This document shows, in pieces, positions 34,105 through 42,702 of a stretch of DNA of 64,000 nucleotides. Each line of letters begins with the position of its first letter. Position 1 is the first letter of the stretch. A model generated the notes under the pieces. It made no database searches, was not told the origin of the DNA, and saw only the letters and a list, made by a program, of their open reading frames with translations. Made by a program: the position numbers and the translations under genes. Source of the DNA: Porphyromonas sp. COT-290 OH3588 (GTDB taxonomy: Bacteria > Bacteroidota > Bacteroidia > Bacteroidales > Porphyromonadaceae); contig NZ_JRFC01000014.1 of the NCBI RefSeq assembly GCF_000769075.1, positions 64,023-128,022 on the forward strand. Direction: 5' to 3'.

Positions 34105-36858
34105 ATGAAACAAGCTACTATTTATGCAAGAATTGTGCTGATAGGGTTTATTTGCCTAGTATCCCTATCGAGATGTCGCTACGACGATAGAGACATATCC
34201 TCTAGAGTGAATGACCTAGGCGAACGTGTAGACAAAGTGGAGAAGAGGCTAAGTGAGCTAGAGAAAATAGCAGCCGTACTCAACGCCGACATCAAAGAGC
34301 TCCAAAGGCTAATCGCCTCAATGAATACCGGCGACTACATTACCTCTGTCACTCCAATCAACGAAGGGGACAGAACAGGCTACCGCATCCAATTCGCCAA
34401 AAACAAAGCCATTGACATATTCCATGGCAATCAGGGCTCTACCCCAAAAATTGGCGTGATCCAAGAAGGATCGACCTACTACTGGGCTATCGACGGCCAA
34501 TTCCTCCTCGACTCAAACCGCAACAAAATCCCAGTAAGAGGGGAAAAAGGTAATCCAGGCGAGGCGGGTAAACCCGGAGCTGACGGAGTAACGCCTCAAT
34601 TCAAAATCGAGCAGAACTATTGGTACGTTTCGTACGACCATGGCAAAAACTGGACAAAGCTAGGCTTGGCAAAAGACGACACACCCAACCCGAGCCCTAA
34701 TCCTAACCCGAACTCTGGACTATTTATAGATCTGAAGGAAGAGGTCGATTTCGTCTACCTGACAATCAAAGGTGGCACAGTACTGAAGATCCCCAAAGGA
34801 GAGGGCCTCAGGCTAATCCTAGGGCGCACTAGCCCTATCCGAATGCAGCCCAACAAGAAGTACGAGATCTCGTACTCTATCATCGGAGGGGACACCAATA
34901 CACAAGTAGAGGTCATGGCACAAGATGGCTACAAGGCCATACTCCACAAAAACACCGACACCCAAGGCATCATCGAGGTGACCACGCCACACATCCTTGT
35001 AGATAGCCGTGTACTGGTCTTCGTAAGCGACGGCAAGGGATATACTCGTATGCAGGCCATTGTCTTCGCTCAAGGCATGCTAAGCATACATCAGCATGTA
35101 CATACCATAGGGCACAAGGGCGGCGAGATCTCCATTGATCTAGATACAGATCTCGGGTACAAAATCAAAATCCCTCAAGAAGCCGAAGCATGGCTCAAGG
35201 TCCGTTTCTCGGGGCTACGCTCTGCTGTCAGAAAAGAGAGAATTGTCGTGGAGGCCAGTGCCAACGACGGCAAAGCAAGCAGATATGCTACGATCACCCT
35301 AAGCAGCGAGGATGGGGACGAGCTTGAGCACATCAGCATCATACAGCACCCAAACCCAGCCCTTGCTCCCGAAGACGGTACCGCTATCATACTTGGCGAT
35401 ATTAAGCTCGTCTATATGGAAGATGAAGGAGGCTACTGGATCAGCAGTTGGGGTAATCCGCCAGCAGTCCTAGACATTGAGGCACTGCCAGCTCTCAAGG
35501 GCTACGACGTCATCGGCTGGGAGGAAAACGTCTTCCGTGGCCATACTCATTTCACATCGATTCGTATACCACAGGGCGTGCGTCGGGTGGTCGGCTTCTC
35601 TCGCTGCCCCAATCTTACCCGAGTGAGCATACCCTCCTCCGTTGAGGTCATTGGCAAAGATGCTTTCTCCTTCTGCGCCAGTCTAAGTGACATTGAGTTT
35701 AGAGCACCAAGCCAGCTGATAGAAATTGAAGGTGGAGCCTTCAGAGGTTCTGGCCTGCGTAAGATCACAATCCCCAAGGGTGTGGTCGAGCTAGGCAAAT
35801 ATGCGTTCGCAGACTGTGGCAAGCTCAGCCGCATCGACTTTGCTCCCTCTAGTGCACTCAGTAAGATTGGCTCAGATGCCTTCTATGGCTGCCGAAGCCT
35901 TGAACGTATAGAGCTACCAAGCTCTCTCATGGAGATCGAGAGCCGTGCGTTCGCTGGATCGACCTCTCTCTCCGAGATCGCATTCGCTACATCGGGCAAA
36001 CTGACTAAGATAGCCAACGGTGCCTTCGCACGCCTTCCTAGGCTAACACATCTCAATCTACCCGATGGGCTAGAGGAGCTAGCAGGATTTAACCAATGTA
36101 ATGGACTTAGGAGTATAGACATCCCTGCCTCCGTACGCAGTCTATCGGGCTTTGATGGCTGTGCCAACCTATCCAAGATTGAGTTTGCCGAGCAAGGACG
36201 CCTGACTGACTTATCTGGATTCGATGGGTGTACCTCACTACTCGACATCAACATACCCAATACAGTGACCGACCTCTCGGGCTTTGCACTGTGTCCCGGT
36301 CTAGAAGAAATCAATATCCCTGAGTCCGTAACCTCGCTTGAAGGCTTCGACGAATGTGTCGCTCTGAAGAAAATTCGCTTCTTGGGGACAAGCCAAGTGG
36401 CATCTATCTCTGGCTTCAAGGGGTGTATAGCCCTAAAACAGGTCAATATCCCAGCCTCCGTGACCGAGATGGACGCCTTTGACAACTGTTCTTCGCTCGA
36501 TCGGGTACACTTCGCCGCAGGTAGCCAGCTAAGCGACCTCTATGGATTTGCCCTATGCACGAGTCTCAAGTCTATCGACATTCCAGCCTCTGTAAGCAAC
36601 CTAGGGGGCTTCTCGGGTTGTACTAGCCTGACGACCGTAGCTATACCCGCCAATATCGCAGGGATTGCAGGCAATGCTTTCGAGAAATGTCGCAACCTCG
36701 TATCGGTAAGATTCCTATCTGCTGAGCCATTGGATCCAGCACCTCAATTCCTAAGTATCCTACCAGAGGCTACCCAGATCGAGGTTCCAGAAGCGTCTAT
36801 ACCAGCCTACAAGGCCGCTTGGGCGGCCTATGCCGAGCGCATCATAGGCTTCCAATAG
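34105..36858 (+). CDS. BspA-like leucine-rich-repeat surface protein with DUF4988, collagen-like and BACON regions
   Basis: From the ATG at 34105 the protein has 917 residues. A signal ends in VSLSRC (Cys24), a lipobox-like site with an unusual Arg at -1. Next come a DUF4988-like region at about 28-190 with an N-terminal coiled coil (VNDLGERVDKVEKRLSELEK), a short collagen-like stretch near 145-162 (GEKGNPGEAGKPGADG), a BACON-like region around 325-420, and about 15 LRR_5/BspA repeats from 465 to 870 (GCTSLLDINIPNTVTDLSGF type). A typical BspA-like tail ends the protein (IPAYKAAWAAYAERIIGF). BspA-like proteins of oral Bacteroidetes bind host fibronectin and other bacteria. An upstream GTG at 33886 is rejected because that extension would read through the inverted repeat. 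Confidence 0.88.
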   Translation: MKQATIYARIVLIGFICLVSLSRCRYDDRDISSRVNDLGERVDKVEKRLSELEKIAAVLNADIKELQRLIASMNTGDYITSVTPINEGDRTGYRIQFAKNKAIDIFHGNQGSTPKIGVIQEGSTYYWAIDGQFLLDSNRNKIPVRGEKGNPGEAGKPGADGVTPQFKIEQNYWYVSYDHGKNWTKLGLAKDDTPNPSPNPNPNSGLFIDLKEEVDFVYLTIKGGTVLKIPKGEGLRLILGRTSPIRMQPNKKYEISYSIIGGDTNTQVEVMAQDGYKAILHKNTDTQGIIEVTTPHILVDSRVLVFVSDGKGYTRMQAIVFAQGMLSIHQHVHTIGHKGGEISIDLDTDLGYKIKIPQEAEAWLKVRFSGLRSAVRKERIVVEASANDGKASRYATITLSSEDGDELEHISIIQHPNPALAPEDGTAIILGDIKLVYMEDEGGYWISSWGNPPAVLDIEALPALKGYDVIGWEENVFRGHTHFTSIRIPQGVRRVVGFSRCPNLTRVSIPSSVEVIGKDAFSFCASLSDIEFRAPSQLIEIEGGAFRGSGLRKITIPKGVVELGKYAFADCGKLSRIDFAPSSALSKIGSDAFYGCRSLERIELPSSLMEIESRAFAGSTSLSEIAFATSGKLTKIANGAFARLPRLTHLNLPDGLEELAGFNQCNGLRSIDIPASVRSLSGFDGCANLSKIEFAEQGRLTDLSGFDGCTSLLDINIPNTVTDLSGFALCPGLEEINIPESVTSLEGFDECVALKKIRFLGTSQVASISGFKGCIALKQVNIPASVTEMDAFDNCSSLDRVHFAAGSQLSDLYGFALCTSLKSIDIPASVSNLGGFSGCTSLTTVAIPANIAGIAGNAFEKCRNLVSVRFLSAEPLDPAPQFLSILPEATQIEVPEASIPAYKAAWAAYAERIIGFQ

Positions 36859-36934
36859 TAGCACTTATGTAGATCCGCTCCCAAAGAACAACACTCATAG
36901 ACTGAGCTTCATTTTAAGCATTCTGAAACACCTG

Positions 36935-36977
36935 AAAGGGGCTGTTGCAAAACTCTTTTTGCGGCAGCCCCTTTTGT
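36935..36977 (+). terminator. Terminator of the LRR surface protein gene
   Basis: AAAGGGGCTG and CAGCCCCTTTT form the stem with an AT-rich loop, followed by TTTTG. The preceding bases at 36918 (cattctgaaacacctg) resemble those before the terminator at 33327-33373, which suggests the two terminators share ancestry. Confidence 0.8.
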
Positions 36978-37159
36978 ATGAATAATTAAATAGCAACTTA
37001 TAATTCTACTGAATAATTAGATATTCTCAAGCGAGGGGAAAGAATACCTCTCGGGTATCGCCCTTTCATCTTTTTGGTTAAGAAACGTAAATGAACCACA
37101 CAGACAATTAGGCTAGCCGATTAGTCTGCCGTAGAGGATCAATAGGGCTTTTATGGAAA
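36978..37159. other. Spacer between the LRR terminator and RPT copy R4
   Basis: This is AT-rich intergenic DNA. I see no gene or structured element in it. Confidence 0.5.
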
Positions 37160-37482
37160 ATTGAAGGACTAATTGTGTAAGATTGAAGGACTAGCCTACC
37201 AAGATATGTCCTACAATCACCAAGGATTGATGGGAAGAAATAACCCACAAGGCGACACGAATATATAAAACCCACCAGACAAACACGATAAAACTTTAAT
37301 TATTAGCCACTTAAAAAATCGCGTTTTAGGCAGCTGTTTTCATTCGACTGCAAGTGGATTGCCCAAACAAGGTCGAGCTATGTCTGGCGCCTCCTAGGGG
37401 GCAAATACACGGTCTAATCCTTTTTGCCCTTCCAAACAAAATCGCACCATCAACATTCTGAAAAGTGGACGAAAATATAAAT
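37160..37482 (+). repeat. RPT element copy R4 (upstream of the M23 peptidase)
   Basis: Units start at 37160 (ATTGAAGGACTA), 37182 (ATTGAAGGACTA), 37204 (ATATGTCCTACAAT, inverted) and 37226 (ATTGATGGGAAGAAAT), each 22 bp apart. Boxes are GTTTTAGGCAG at 37323 (+97), CTCCTAGGGGGCAAATAC with AAATAC at 37403 (+177), and AAATATAAAT at 37473 (+247). Distances to R5 are identical within 1 bp. This is the best-preserved copy together with R5. Confidence 0.88.
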
Positions 37483-37568
37483 CCTCTAGGGAGCCGAGAA
37501 TAAGCCAAACCTCTGGGGTGAGGTCGCCATTTGAAATAAAATTCTTTAACATGAATTACTAAAAATTA

Positions 37569-37599
37569 TTGGTGTATTGATTGTTTTTATCTATCTTTG
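37569..37599 (+). promoter_or_regulatory. Promoter of the M23 peptidase gene, with a long leader
   Basis: TTGG at 37569-37572 and TATCTTTG at 37592-37599 are spaced 19 nt, a strong Bacteroidetes promoter. The start codon at 37745 implies a leader of about 140 nt, long for this operon type and possibly regulatory. A modest stem can be drawn from AAGCC/GGCTC around 37686-37710. Confidence 0.7.
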
Positions 37600-37744
37600 T
37601 TTCCGATCTTTGGGTTCGCATTTTCATAGTTCCTACCGACTAACCCTTTGAATAGGAGCTTTGGACGAGGATTTGGGGATCAGAAGCCAATGCCAAGAGA
37701 GGCGTGGGCTCATTATTGTTTTTTGTTTAACGTAACAGATTAGT

Positions 37745-38767
37745 ATGACAAAGGAATCACTGATTGTGTTATGCGCATCTTTGTGTCTGAGCTTTAGTCT
37801 GCCTCAGAGTGCAGAAGCCCAGAGGGGGCGCCCTCAGACACCTAGCAAAGAGGTACGCAAAGCAGATCAAGCGCACCCCGTAGCCGATACTACGATGTTG
37901 TCCGGCGATCGTATGCTGATGGCAGACCGGGTTGAGATCCACAAACGGATCAGAGAGCAAAAAAAACTCAGAGATGGAGGTCTCAAGGAGGAAATTAAGG
38001 AGGGGGTTAGCATGCAGGAGCTTGATGCTCCGTCTGTTGATCTATATGGCGAGGAGTCTTGGGGGCACACTGTGAACCCTTTCGCTGGGCAGAATACCAA
38101 TATCCCAGACAGCTACAACATAGATTTGGGAGAGTTCGTAATGCCAATTGAGAAGCGCCAAGTAACCTCGTGCTACGGCTATCGTCGCAGATTTGGTCGT
38201 ATGCACTATGGTACCGACCTCAAGGTACATATCGGCGACACTGTACGGGCTGCGTTCTCTGGGAAAGTGCGTATTAGCTCCTATGAGCGAGGCGGCTACG
38301 GCGTCTATGTAGTGATGCGCCACACCAATGGTTTAGAAACGGTGTACGGCCACCTAAGTCGCTCGCTCGTGAAAGAGGGAGCCATCATCAAGGCTGGCGA
38401 ACCCATCGCTCTAGGGGGCAACACGGGCCGCTCGACAGGGCCTCATCTACACTTCGAGGCTCGTTTCATGGGGATTCCACTCAACCCAGAGGAGCTATTC
38501 GACTTCGTAGAGGGTGTACCACGAGTAGATACGTACGCATTCAAGAAGTCGCAAGCCAGACCTACTGGCACGGCTAGGTATGCTGCCCGCAAGACCAAGG
38601 GAGCTTCGTCCGCCAAAGACATTCGCACCCACCGCATCACCAAGGGCGATACACTAGACGGCATCGCCAAGCGCTACGGCACCACCGTGCGCAAACTAAG
38701 ACAGACCAATGGACTAACGAGCAAAAGCCTGCTCAAGCCGGGCAAGAGCCTGCGCATACCGAGCTAA
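37745..38767 (+). CDS. M23 peptidase with C-terminal LysM (cell-wall hydrolase)
   Basis: The 340-residue protein has a signal peptide (LCLSFSLPQSAEA), a charged linker, and an M23 domain at about 135-250 with His154 and Asp158 in MHYGTDL, His203 in VYGHLS, and His234/His236 in GPHLHFEARF, so the zinc site is complete. A LysM domain ends the protein at about 296-340 (HRITKGDTLDGIAKRYGTT ... LLKPGKSLRIP). It is probably a periplasmic endopeptidase that cuts peptide cross-links during growth or division; LytM-type activators of amidases are the alternative. It is monocistronic, with a terminator behind it and RPT copy R4 in front. Confidence 0.92.
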   Translation: MTKESLIVLCASLCLSFSLPQSAEAQRGRPQTPSKEVRKADQAHPVADTTMLSGDRMLMADRVEIHKRIREQKKLRDGGLKEEIKEGVSMQELDAPSVDLYGEESWGHTVNPFAGQNTNIPDSYNIDLGEFVMPIEKRQVTSCYGYRRRFGRMHYGTDLKVHIGDTVRAAFSGKVRISSYERGGYGVYVVMRHTNGLETVYGHLSRSLVKEGAIIKAGEPIALGGNTGRSTGPHLHFEARFMGIPLNPEELFDFVEGVPRVDTYAFKKSQARPTGTARYAARKTKGASSAKDIRTHRITKGDTLDGIAKRYGTTVRKLRQTNGLTSKSLLKPGKSLRIPS

Positions 38768-38796
38768 TGCTCCATATAGATAGATATAATTAATGT

Positions 38797-38854
38797 ATAG
38801 AACCACGTGGTACTCCCCCATTGCAGGAGATGACACGTGGTTCTATCTTTCTTT
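38797..38854 (+). terminator. Terminator of the M23 peptidase gene
   Basis: ATAGAACCACGTG and CACGTGGTTCTAT form a perfect 13-bp stem with a 24-nt loop, followed by CTTTCTTT. Confidence 0.75.
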
Positions 38855-38871
38855 AGACAACATTATAGACG

Positions 38872-38879
38872 TATCTTTG
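38872..38879 (+). promoter_or_regulatory. -7 promoter element of purL
   Basis: TATCTTTG is a perfect -7 match, 40 bp upstream of the purL ATG. A weak TTTC at 38848, inside the tail of the preceding terminator, could serve as -33 with a 20-nt spacer. Confidence 0.55.
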
Positions 38880-38919
38880 TAAGCATAATTTTCTTAACTC
38901 ATATAACTCTGATTGATTC

Positions 38920-41900
38920 ATGAAGATTAATTTCTTCCGTAGCCCTTCGGGCTCAGTTCTTGCTCTGCAGGCTTCGCAACCTCTCACAAGCGAGGCATTA
39001 GAGGCACTCAACTGGCTATTCTCTGGCGCAGAATACCTCGATGTAGACCATATAGAAGGCTACTATGTAGGCCCTCGTCGAGAAATGATCTCCCCATGGA
39101 GTACCAATGCAGTAGAGATCACGCAGAATATGAACCTCTCGGGGATTACACGCATTGAGGAGTATTATCCTGTCGCTGGAGCAGACGCCGAGTATGATCC
39201 TATGCTCCAAGTACTATATTCAGGCCTAGATCAGCAACTATTCCATATAGACAGATCTCCAGAGCCTATTCGCTACATCGAGGATATCAGAGGCTACAAC
39301 GAGGCAGAGGGGCTAGCTCTGAGCGATGATGAAATCGGCTACCTTACAGAGGTGTCGCAGCGCATCGGTCGCCCCCTAACGGACAGCGAGCTGTTTGGGT
39401 TCTCTCAGGTGAACTCGGAGCACTGCCGTCACAAAATTTTCGGTGGCACCTTCGTTATCGACGGAGAGGAGCGTGAGAGTTCGCTTTTTGCCATGATCAA
39501 GGCAACAAGTGCAGCTAATCCCAACTTCCTTGTTTCGGCATACAAAGACAATGTAGCTTTCGTTTCGGGGCCACGCATCGAGCAGTTTGCACCAGCTTCG
39601 GCCGACCAACCAGATTACTTCCAGACCAAAGAAATAGATAGCGTCCTGAGCCTCAAGGCCGAGACGCACAACTTCCCCACGACGGTAGAGCCCTTCAACG
39701 GTGCTGCCACTGGTACAGGCGGCGAGATCCGTGACCGTATGGCAGGCGGACGAGCCAGTATCCCTCTAGCGGGAACGGCCGTCTATATGACCTCCTACCC
39801 TAGAACTAACGGAACACGAGCATGGGAGGCACACACCAAGGAGCGTCCATGGATCTATCAAACACCTAGACAAATCCTAACTAAAGCCTCCAACGGAGCG
39901 AGCGACTTTGGCAACAAATTCGGTCAGCCACTAATCTGCGGATCCGTACTTACCTATGAGCATCAGGAGAGCCCCGACAGCCCAAGCTATGGCTTCGACA
40001 AAGTCATCATGCTAGCTGGCGGTATCGGCTTCGCTCGCAAGGAAAATGCTCTCAAGGGCGAGCCCAAGCAAGGCGAAAAAGTCGTACTGCTTGGCGGCGA
40101 TAACTACCGCATCGGCATGGGTGGTGGTGCGGTTAGCTCGGTTAATACAGGGCAGTTTGCGGGAGCTATTGAGCTGAATGCAATCCAGCGTGCCAACCCC
40201 GAGATGCAGAAGCGTACGCAAAACGTCATTCGTGCGATGGCAGAGCGTGACGACAACCCCATCGTATCTATCCACGACCACGGTGCTGGCGGACACCTCA
40301 ACTGCCTATCCGAGCTTGTAGAGGCTACGGGTGGACGTATCGATATGGACCGCCTGCCCGTAGGCGACCCTACCCTATCGGCTCGTGAGATCATCGGCAA
40401 CGAAAGCCAAGAGCGCATGGGGCTACTCGTAGGCGAGGAGCATATCGACACACTGCGCCGTGTGGCCGAGCGTGAGCGGGCCCCTCTCTATGTGGTTGGC
40501 GAAACAACGGACGATATGCGTCTGGTCTTCGCCAAGGACAATGGCGAGAAGCCTATCGACCTAGCTCTATCGGATATGTTCGGCAATTCGCCCAAAACCA
40601 TCATGCAGGATAGTCGTGTCGAGGCACACTATGCAGCCCCTCAATACGAAGCTCGAGAGCTTGAGAGCTACATCGACAATGTGCTACGCATGGAGGCTGT
40701 AGCTTGCAAAGACTGGCTAACAAACAAGGTAGATCGCTCTGTGACTGGCCGTGTGGCTCGCCAGCAATGCCAAGGAGAGCTCCAGCTCCCTCTGAGTGAC
40801 TGTGGAGCTATGGCACTCGACTTCCGTGGCCGCTCTGGTATCGCGACCTCTATCGGGCATGCCCCAGCAGTAGCACTTGCAGACCCTGCTGCTGGCTCTG
40901 TCGTAGCAATAGCTGAGGCCCTAACCAACATCGTCTTCGCTCCACTGACGCACGGCCTCTCCGGTGTATCGCTCAGTGCCAACTGGATGTGGCCCTGCCG
41001 CAACGCAGGCGAGGACGCTCGTCTATATGATGCCGTAGAGGCAGCAGCAGACTTCGCCATTAGTCTAGGCATCAATATCCCCACTGGCAAGGATTCTCTC
41101 TCGATGACGCAGAAGTATCCCGATGGGCAGCCAAGCGTCATCAGCCCGGGAACTGTGATTATCAGTGCTGCGGCAGAGGTAGAGCAAGTGAAGAATATCG
41201 TTTCTCCAGTGCTTCGCCTCGAGCCAGACACCTACGTTTACCACATTGATTTCAGCTTTGCTCCACTAGCCCTCGGTGGCTCTGCCTTTGCCCAAAGCCT
41301 CGGTCGTGTAGGAGAGCAGGTACCGACCGTAGAGGAGCCTGAGTACTTCCGTGATGCCTTTGCGGTAGTACAAGATCTAATCCGCCGTGACTTAGTCCTC
41401 GCAGGGCACGACATCTCGGCCGGTGGTCTTGTCACAGCACTTTTGGAGATGTGCTTCGCCAATACTAAAGGAGGCCTAGAGGTAGATCTCAGCCAGATTG
41501 CAGAGCAAGATCTCATCAAGATCCTATTCGCCGAGAATCCGGGTATATTAGTTCAGGTGCGTGACACCGAGGCTGTCGAGGAGGCACTACGTAGCGCAAG
41601 TATCGGCTTCGCTCGTATTGCCCGCCCTACAGAGAGCCGTGAACTAATCATCAAGCATACTAGCCAAACACTCAAGCTCGACATTGATGCCAAGCGTGAA
41701 CTATGGTACGAGTCTTCCTACCTCATGGATCTACATCAGACGGCCGAACCACAAGCCCAAGCACGCTATGCCAACTACAAGCATCAGCCCGTGGGCTATA
41801 CTTTCCCTGCTGGCTTCACAGGCAAGCTCAAAGATCTTGGTCTAGACCCAGACCGCAAGACTCCAAGCGGTGTGCGTGCAGCCATCGTACGAGATAAGGG

Positions 41901-42624
41901 GACCAACGGCGAACGTGAAATGGCTTACGCCCTATTCCTCGCTGGCTTCGACGTCAAAGACGTACATCTAACCGACCTGACAAGCGGTAGAGAAACACTA
42001 GAAGATGTACAGATGTTAGTCTTCTGTGGCGGCTTCTCCAATAGTGACGTACTAGGCTCTGCTAAGGGTTGGGCGGCAGGTATCCTATATAACGAGCGAG
42101 CTAAAGCTACGATCGACCGCTTCTATGCTCGTCCCGATACGCTCAGCCTAGGTATCTGCAATGGCTGCCAGCTCATGGCAGAGCTTGAGCTACTCTATCC
42201 TGACCATGAGCTCAAACACAAGATGCAGCACAACGAGTCGGGCCGCTTCGAGTCTAGCTTCGTAAGCCTAGAGATCCCAGAGAACAAATCCGTGATGCTC
42301 GGCAATCTATCGGGCTGCAAAATGGGTATCTGGGTGGCTCATGGCGAAGGTAAGTTCAGCCTCCCCTACAGCTCCGACCGCTACAACGTGATCGCTCGCT
42401 ATGCCTATGACGCTTATCCTGCCAATCCTAACGGATCGCCAGAGGGCATCGCAGGGCTATGCAGCATGGACGGCAGACATCTAGCTATGATGCCGCACCC
42501 AGAGCGTGCAATCTTCCCATGGCAATGCGGCTACTACCCTGCGGATGCCCGTGAGCTCCACGAGGTAAGCCCTTGGATGCAAGCCTTCCGCAATGCTTAC
42601 CTCTGGTTAGCTGAGCGCAAATAA
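38920..42624 (+). CDS. purL: Phosphoribosylformylglycinamidine synthase, large single-chain form
   Basis: The 1234-residue enzyme is the long PurL type, which joins the synthetase and glutaminase in one chain. It converts formylglycinamide ribonucleotide, ATP and glutamine to the amidine in step 4 of purine synthesis. Visible features are the FGAM synthase core (SEHCRHKIFGGTF, KAETHNFPTTVEPFNGAATGTGG, SIHDHGAGGHLNCLSEL, a second half with GHDISAGGLVTALLEM) and a class I glutaminase at about 980-1234 with the nucleophile Cys in LGICNGCQLMAEL and the His/Glu pair in MMPHPERAIFP. It stands alone between two terminators. Confidence 0.97.
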   Translation: MKINFFRSPSGSVLALQASQPLTSEALEALNWLFSGAEYLDVDHIEGYYVGPRREMISPWSTNAVEITQNMNLSGITRIEEYYPVAGADAEYDPMLQVLYSGLDQQLFHIDRSPEPIRYIEDIRGYNEAEGLALSDDEIGYLTEVSQRIGRPLTDSELFGFSQVNSEHCRHKIFGGTFVIDGEERESSLFAMIKATSAANPNFLVSAYKDNVAFVSGPRIEQFAPASADQPDYFQTKEIDSVLSLKAETHNFPTTVEPFNGAATGTGGEIRDRMAGGRASIPLAGTAVYMTSYPRTNGTRAWEAHTKERPWIYQTPRQILTKASNGASDFGNKFGQPLICGSVLTYEHQESPDSPSYGFDKVIMLAGGIGFARKENALKGEPKQGEKVVLLGGDNYRIGMGGGAVSSVNTGQFAGAIELNAIQRANPEMQKRTQNVIRAMAERDDNPIVSIHDHGAGGHLNCLSELVEATGGRIDMDRLPVGDPTLSAREIIGNESQERMGLLVGEEHIDTLRRVAERERAPLYVVGETTDDMRLVFAKDNGEKPIDLALSDMFGNSPKTIMQDSRVEAHYAAPQYEARELESYIDNVLRMEAVACKDWLTNKVDRSVTGRVARQQCQGELQLPLSDCGAMALDFRGRSGIATSIGHAPAVALADPAAGSVVAIAEALTNIVFAPLTHGLSGVSLSANWMWPCRNAGEDARLYDAVEAAADFAISLGINIPTGKDSLSMTQKYPDGQPSVISPGTVIISAAAEVEQVKNIVSPVLRLEPDTYVYHIDFSFAPLALGGSAFAQSLGRVGEQVPTVEEPEYFRDAFAVVQDLIRRDLVLAGHDISAGGLVTALLEMCFANTKGGLEVDLSQIAEQDLIKILFAENPGILVQVRDTEAVEEALRSASIGFARIARPTESRELIIKHTSQTLKLDIDAKRELWYESSYLMDLHQTAEPQAQARYANYKHQPVGYTFPAGFTGKLKDLGLDPDRKTPSGVRAAIVRDKGTNGEREMAYALFLAGFDVKDVHLTDLTSGRETLEDVQMLVFCGGFSNSDVLGSAKGWAAGILYNERAKATIDRFYARPDTLSLGICNGCQLMAELELLYPDHELKHKMQHNESGRFESSFVSLEIPENKSVMLGNLSGCKMGIWVAHGEGKFSLPYSSDRYNVIARYAYDAYPANPNGSPEGIAGLCSMDGRHLAMMPHPERAIFPWQCGYYPADARELHEVSPWMQAFRNAYLWLAERK

Positions 42625-42644
42625 GCCTAAGATTCCTACACAAA

Positions 42645-42682
42645 AAAGGGGCTGCACCGATTGATTGTCGGTGCAGCCCTTT
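42645..42682. terminator. Bidirectional terminator between purL and dpp5
   Basis: AAAGGGGCTGCACCGA and TCGGTGCAGCCCTTT are complementary around TTGATTG, with A- and T-rich flanks on both sides. The genes are convergent. Confidence 0.9.
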
Positions 42683-42702
42683 ACTATTGAATAAGTGCTT
42701 TG

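Noticed and set aside
35883-36485. 200-codon minus-strand frame within the LRR gene
   Set aside because: It arises from the regular repeats of the LRR gene read backward; there is no promoter or known domain.
21813-37532. 14-bp match gtgaggtcgccatt near 21815 and 37519
   Set aside because: A few such 14-mers are expected by chance in 64 kb, and the two have different orientation and offset relative to the RPT elements.
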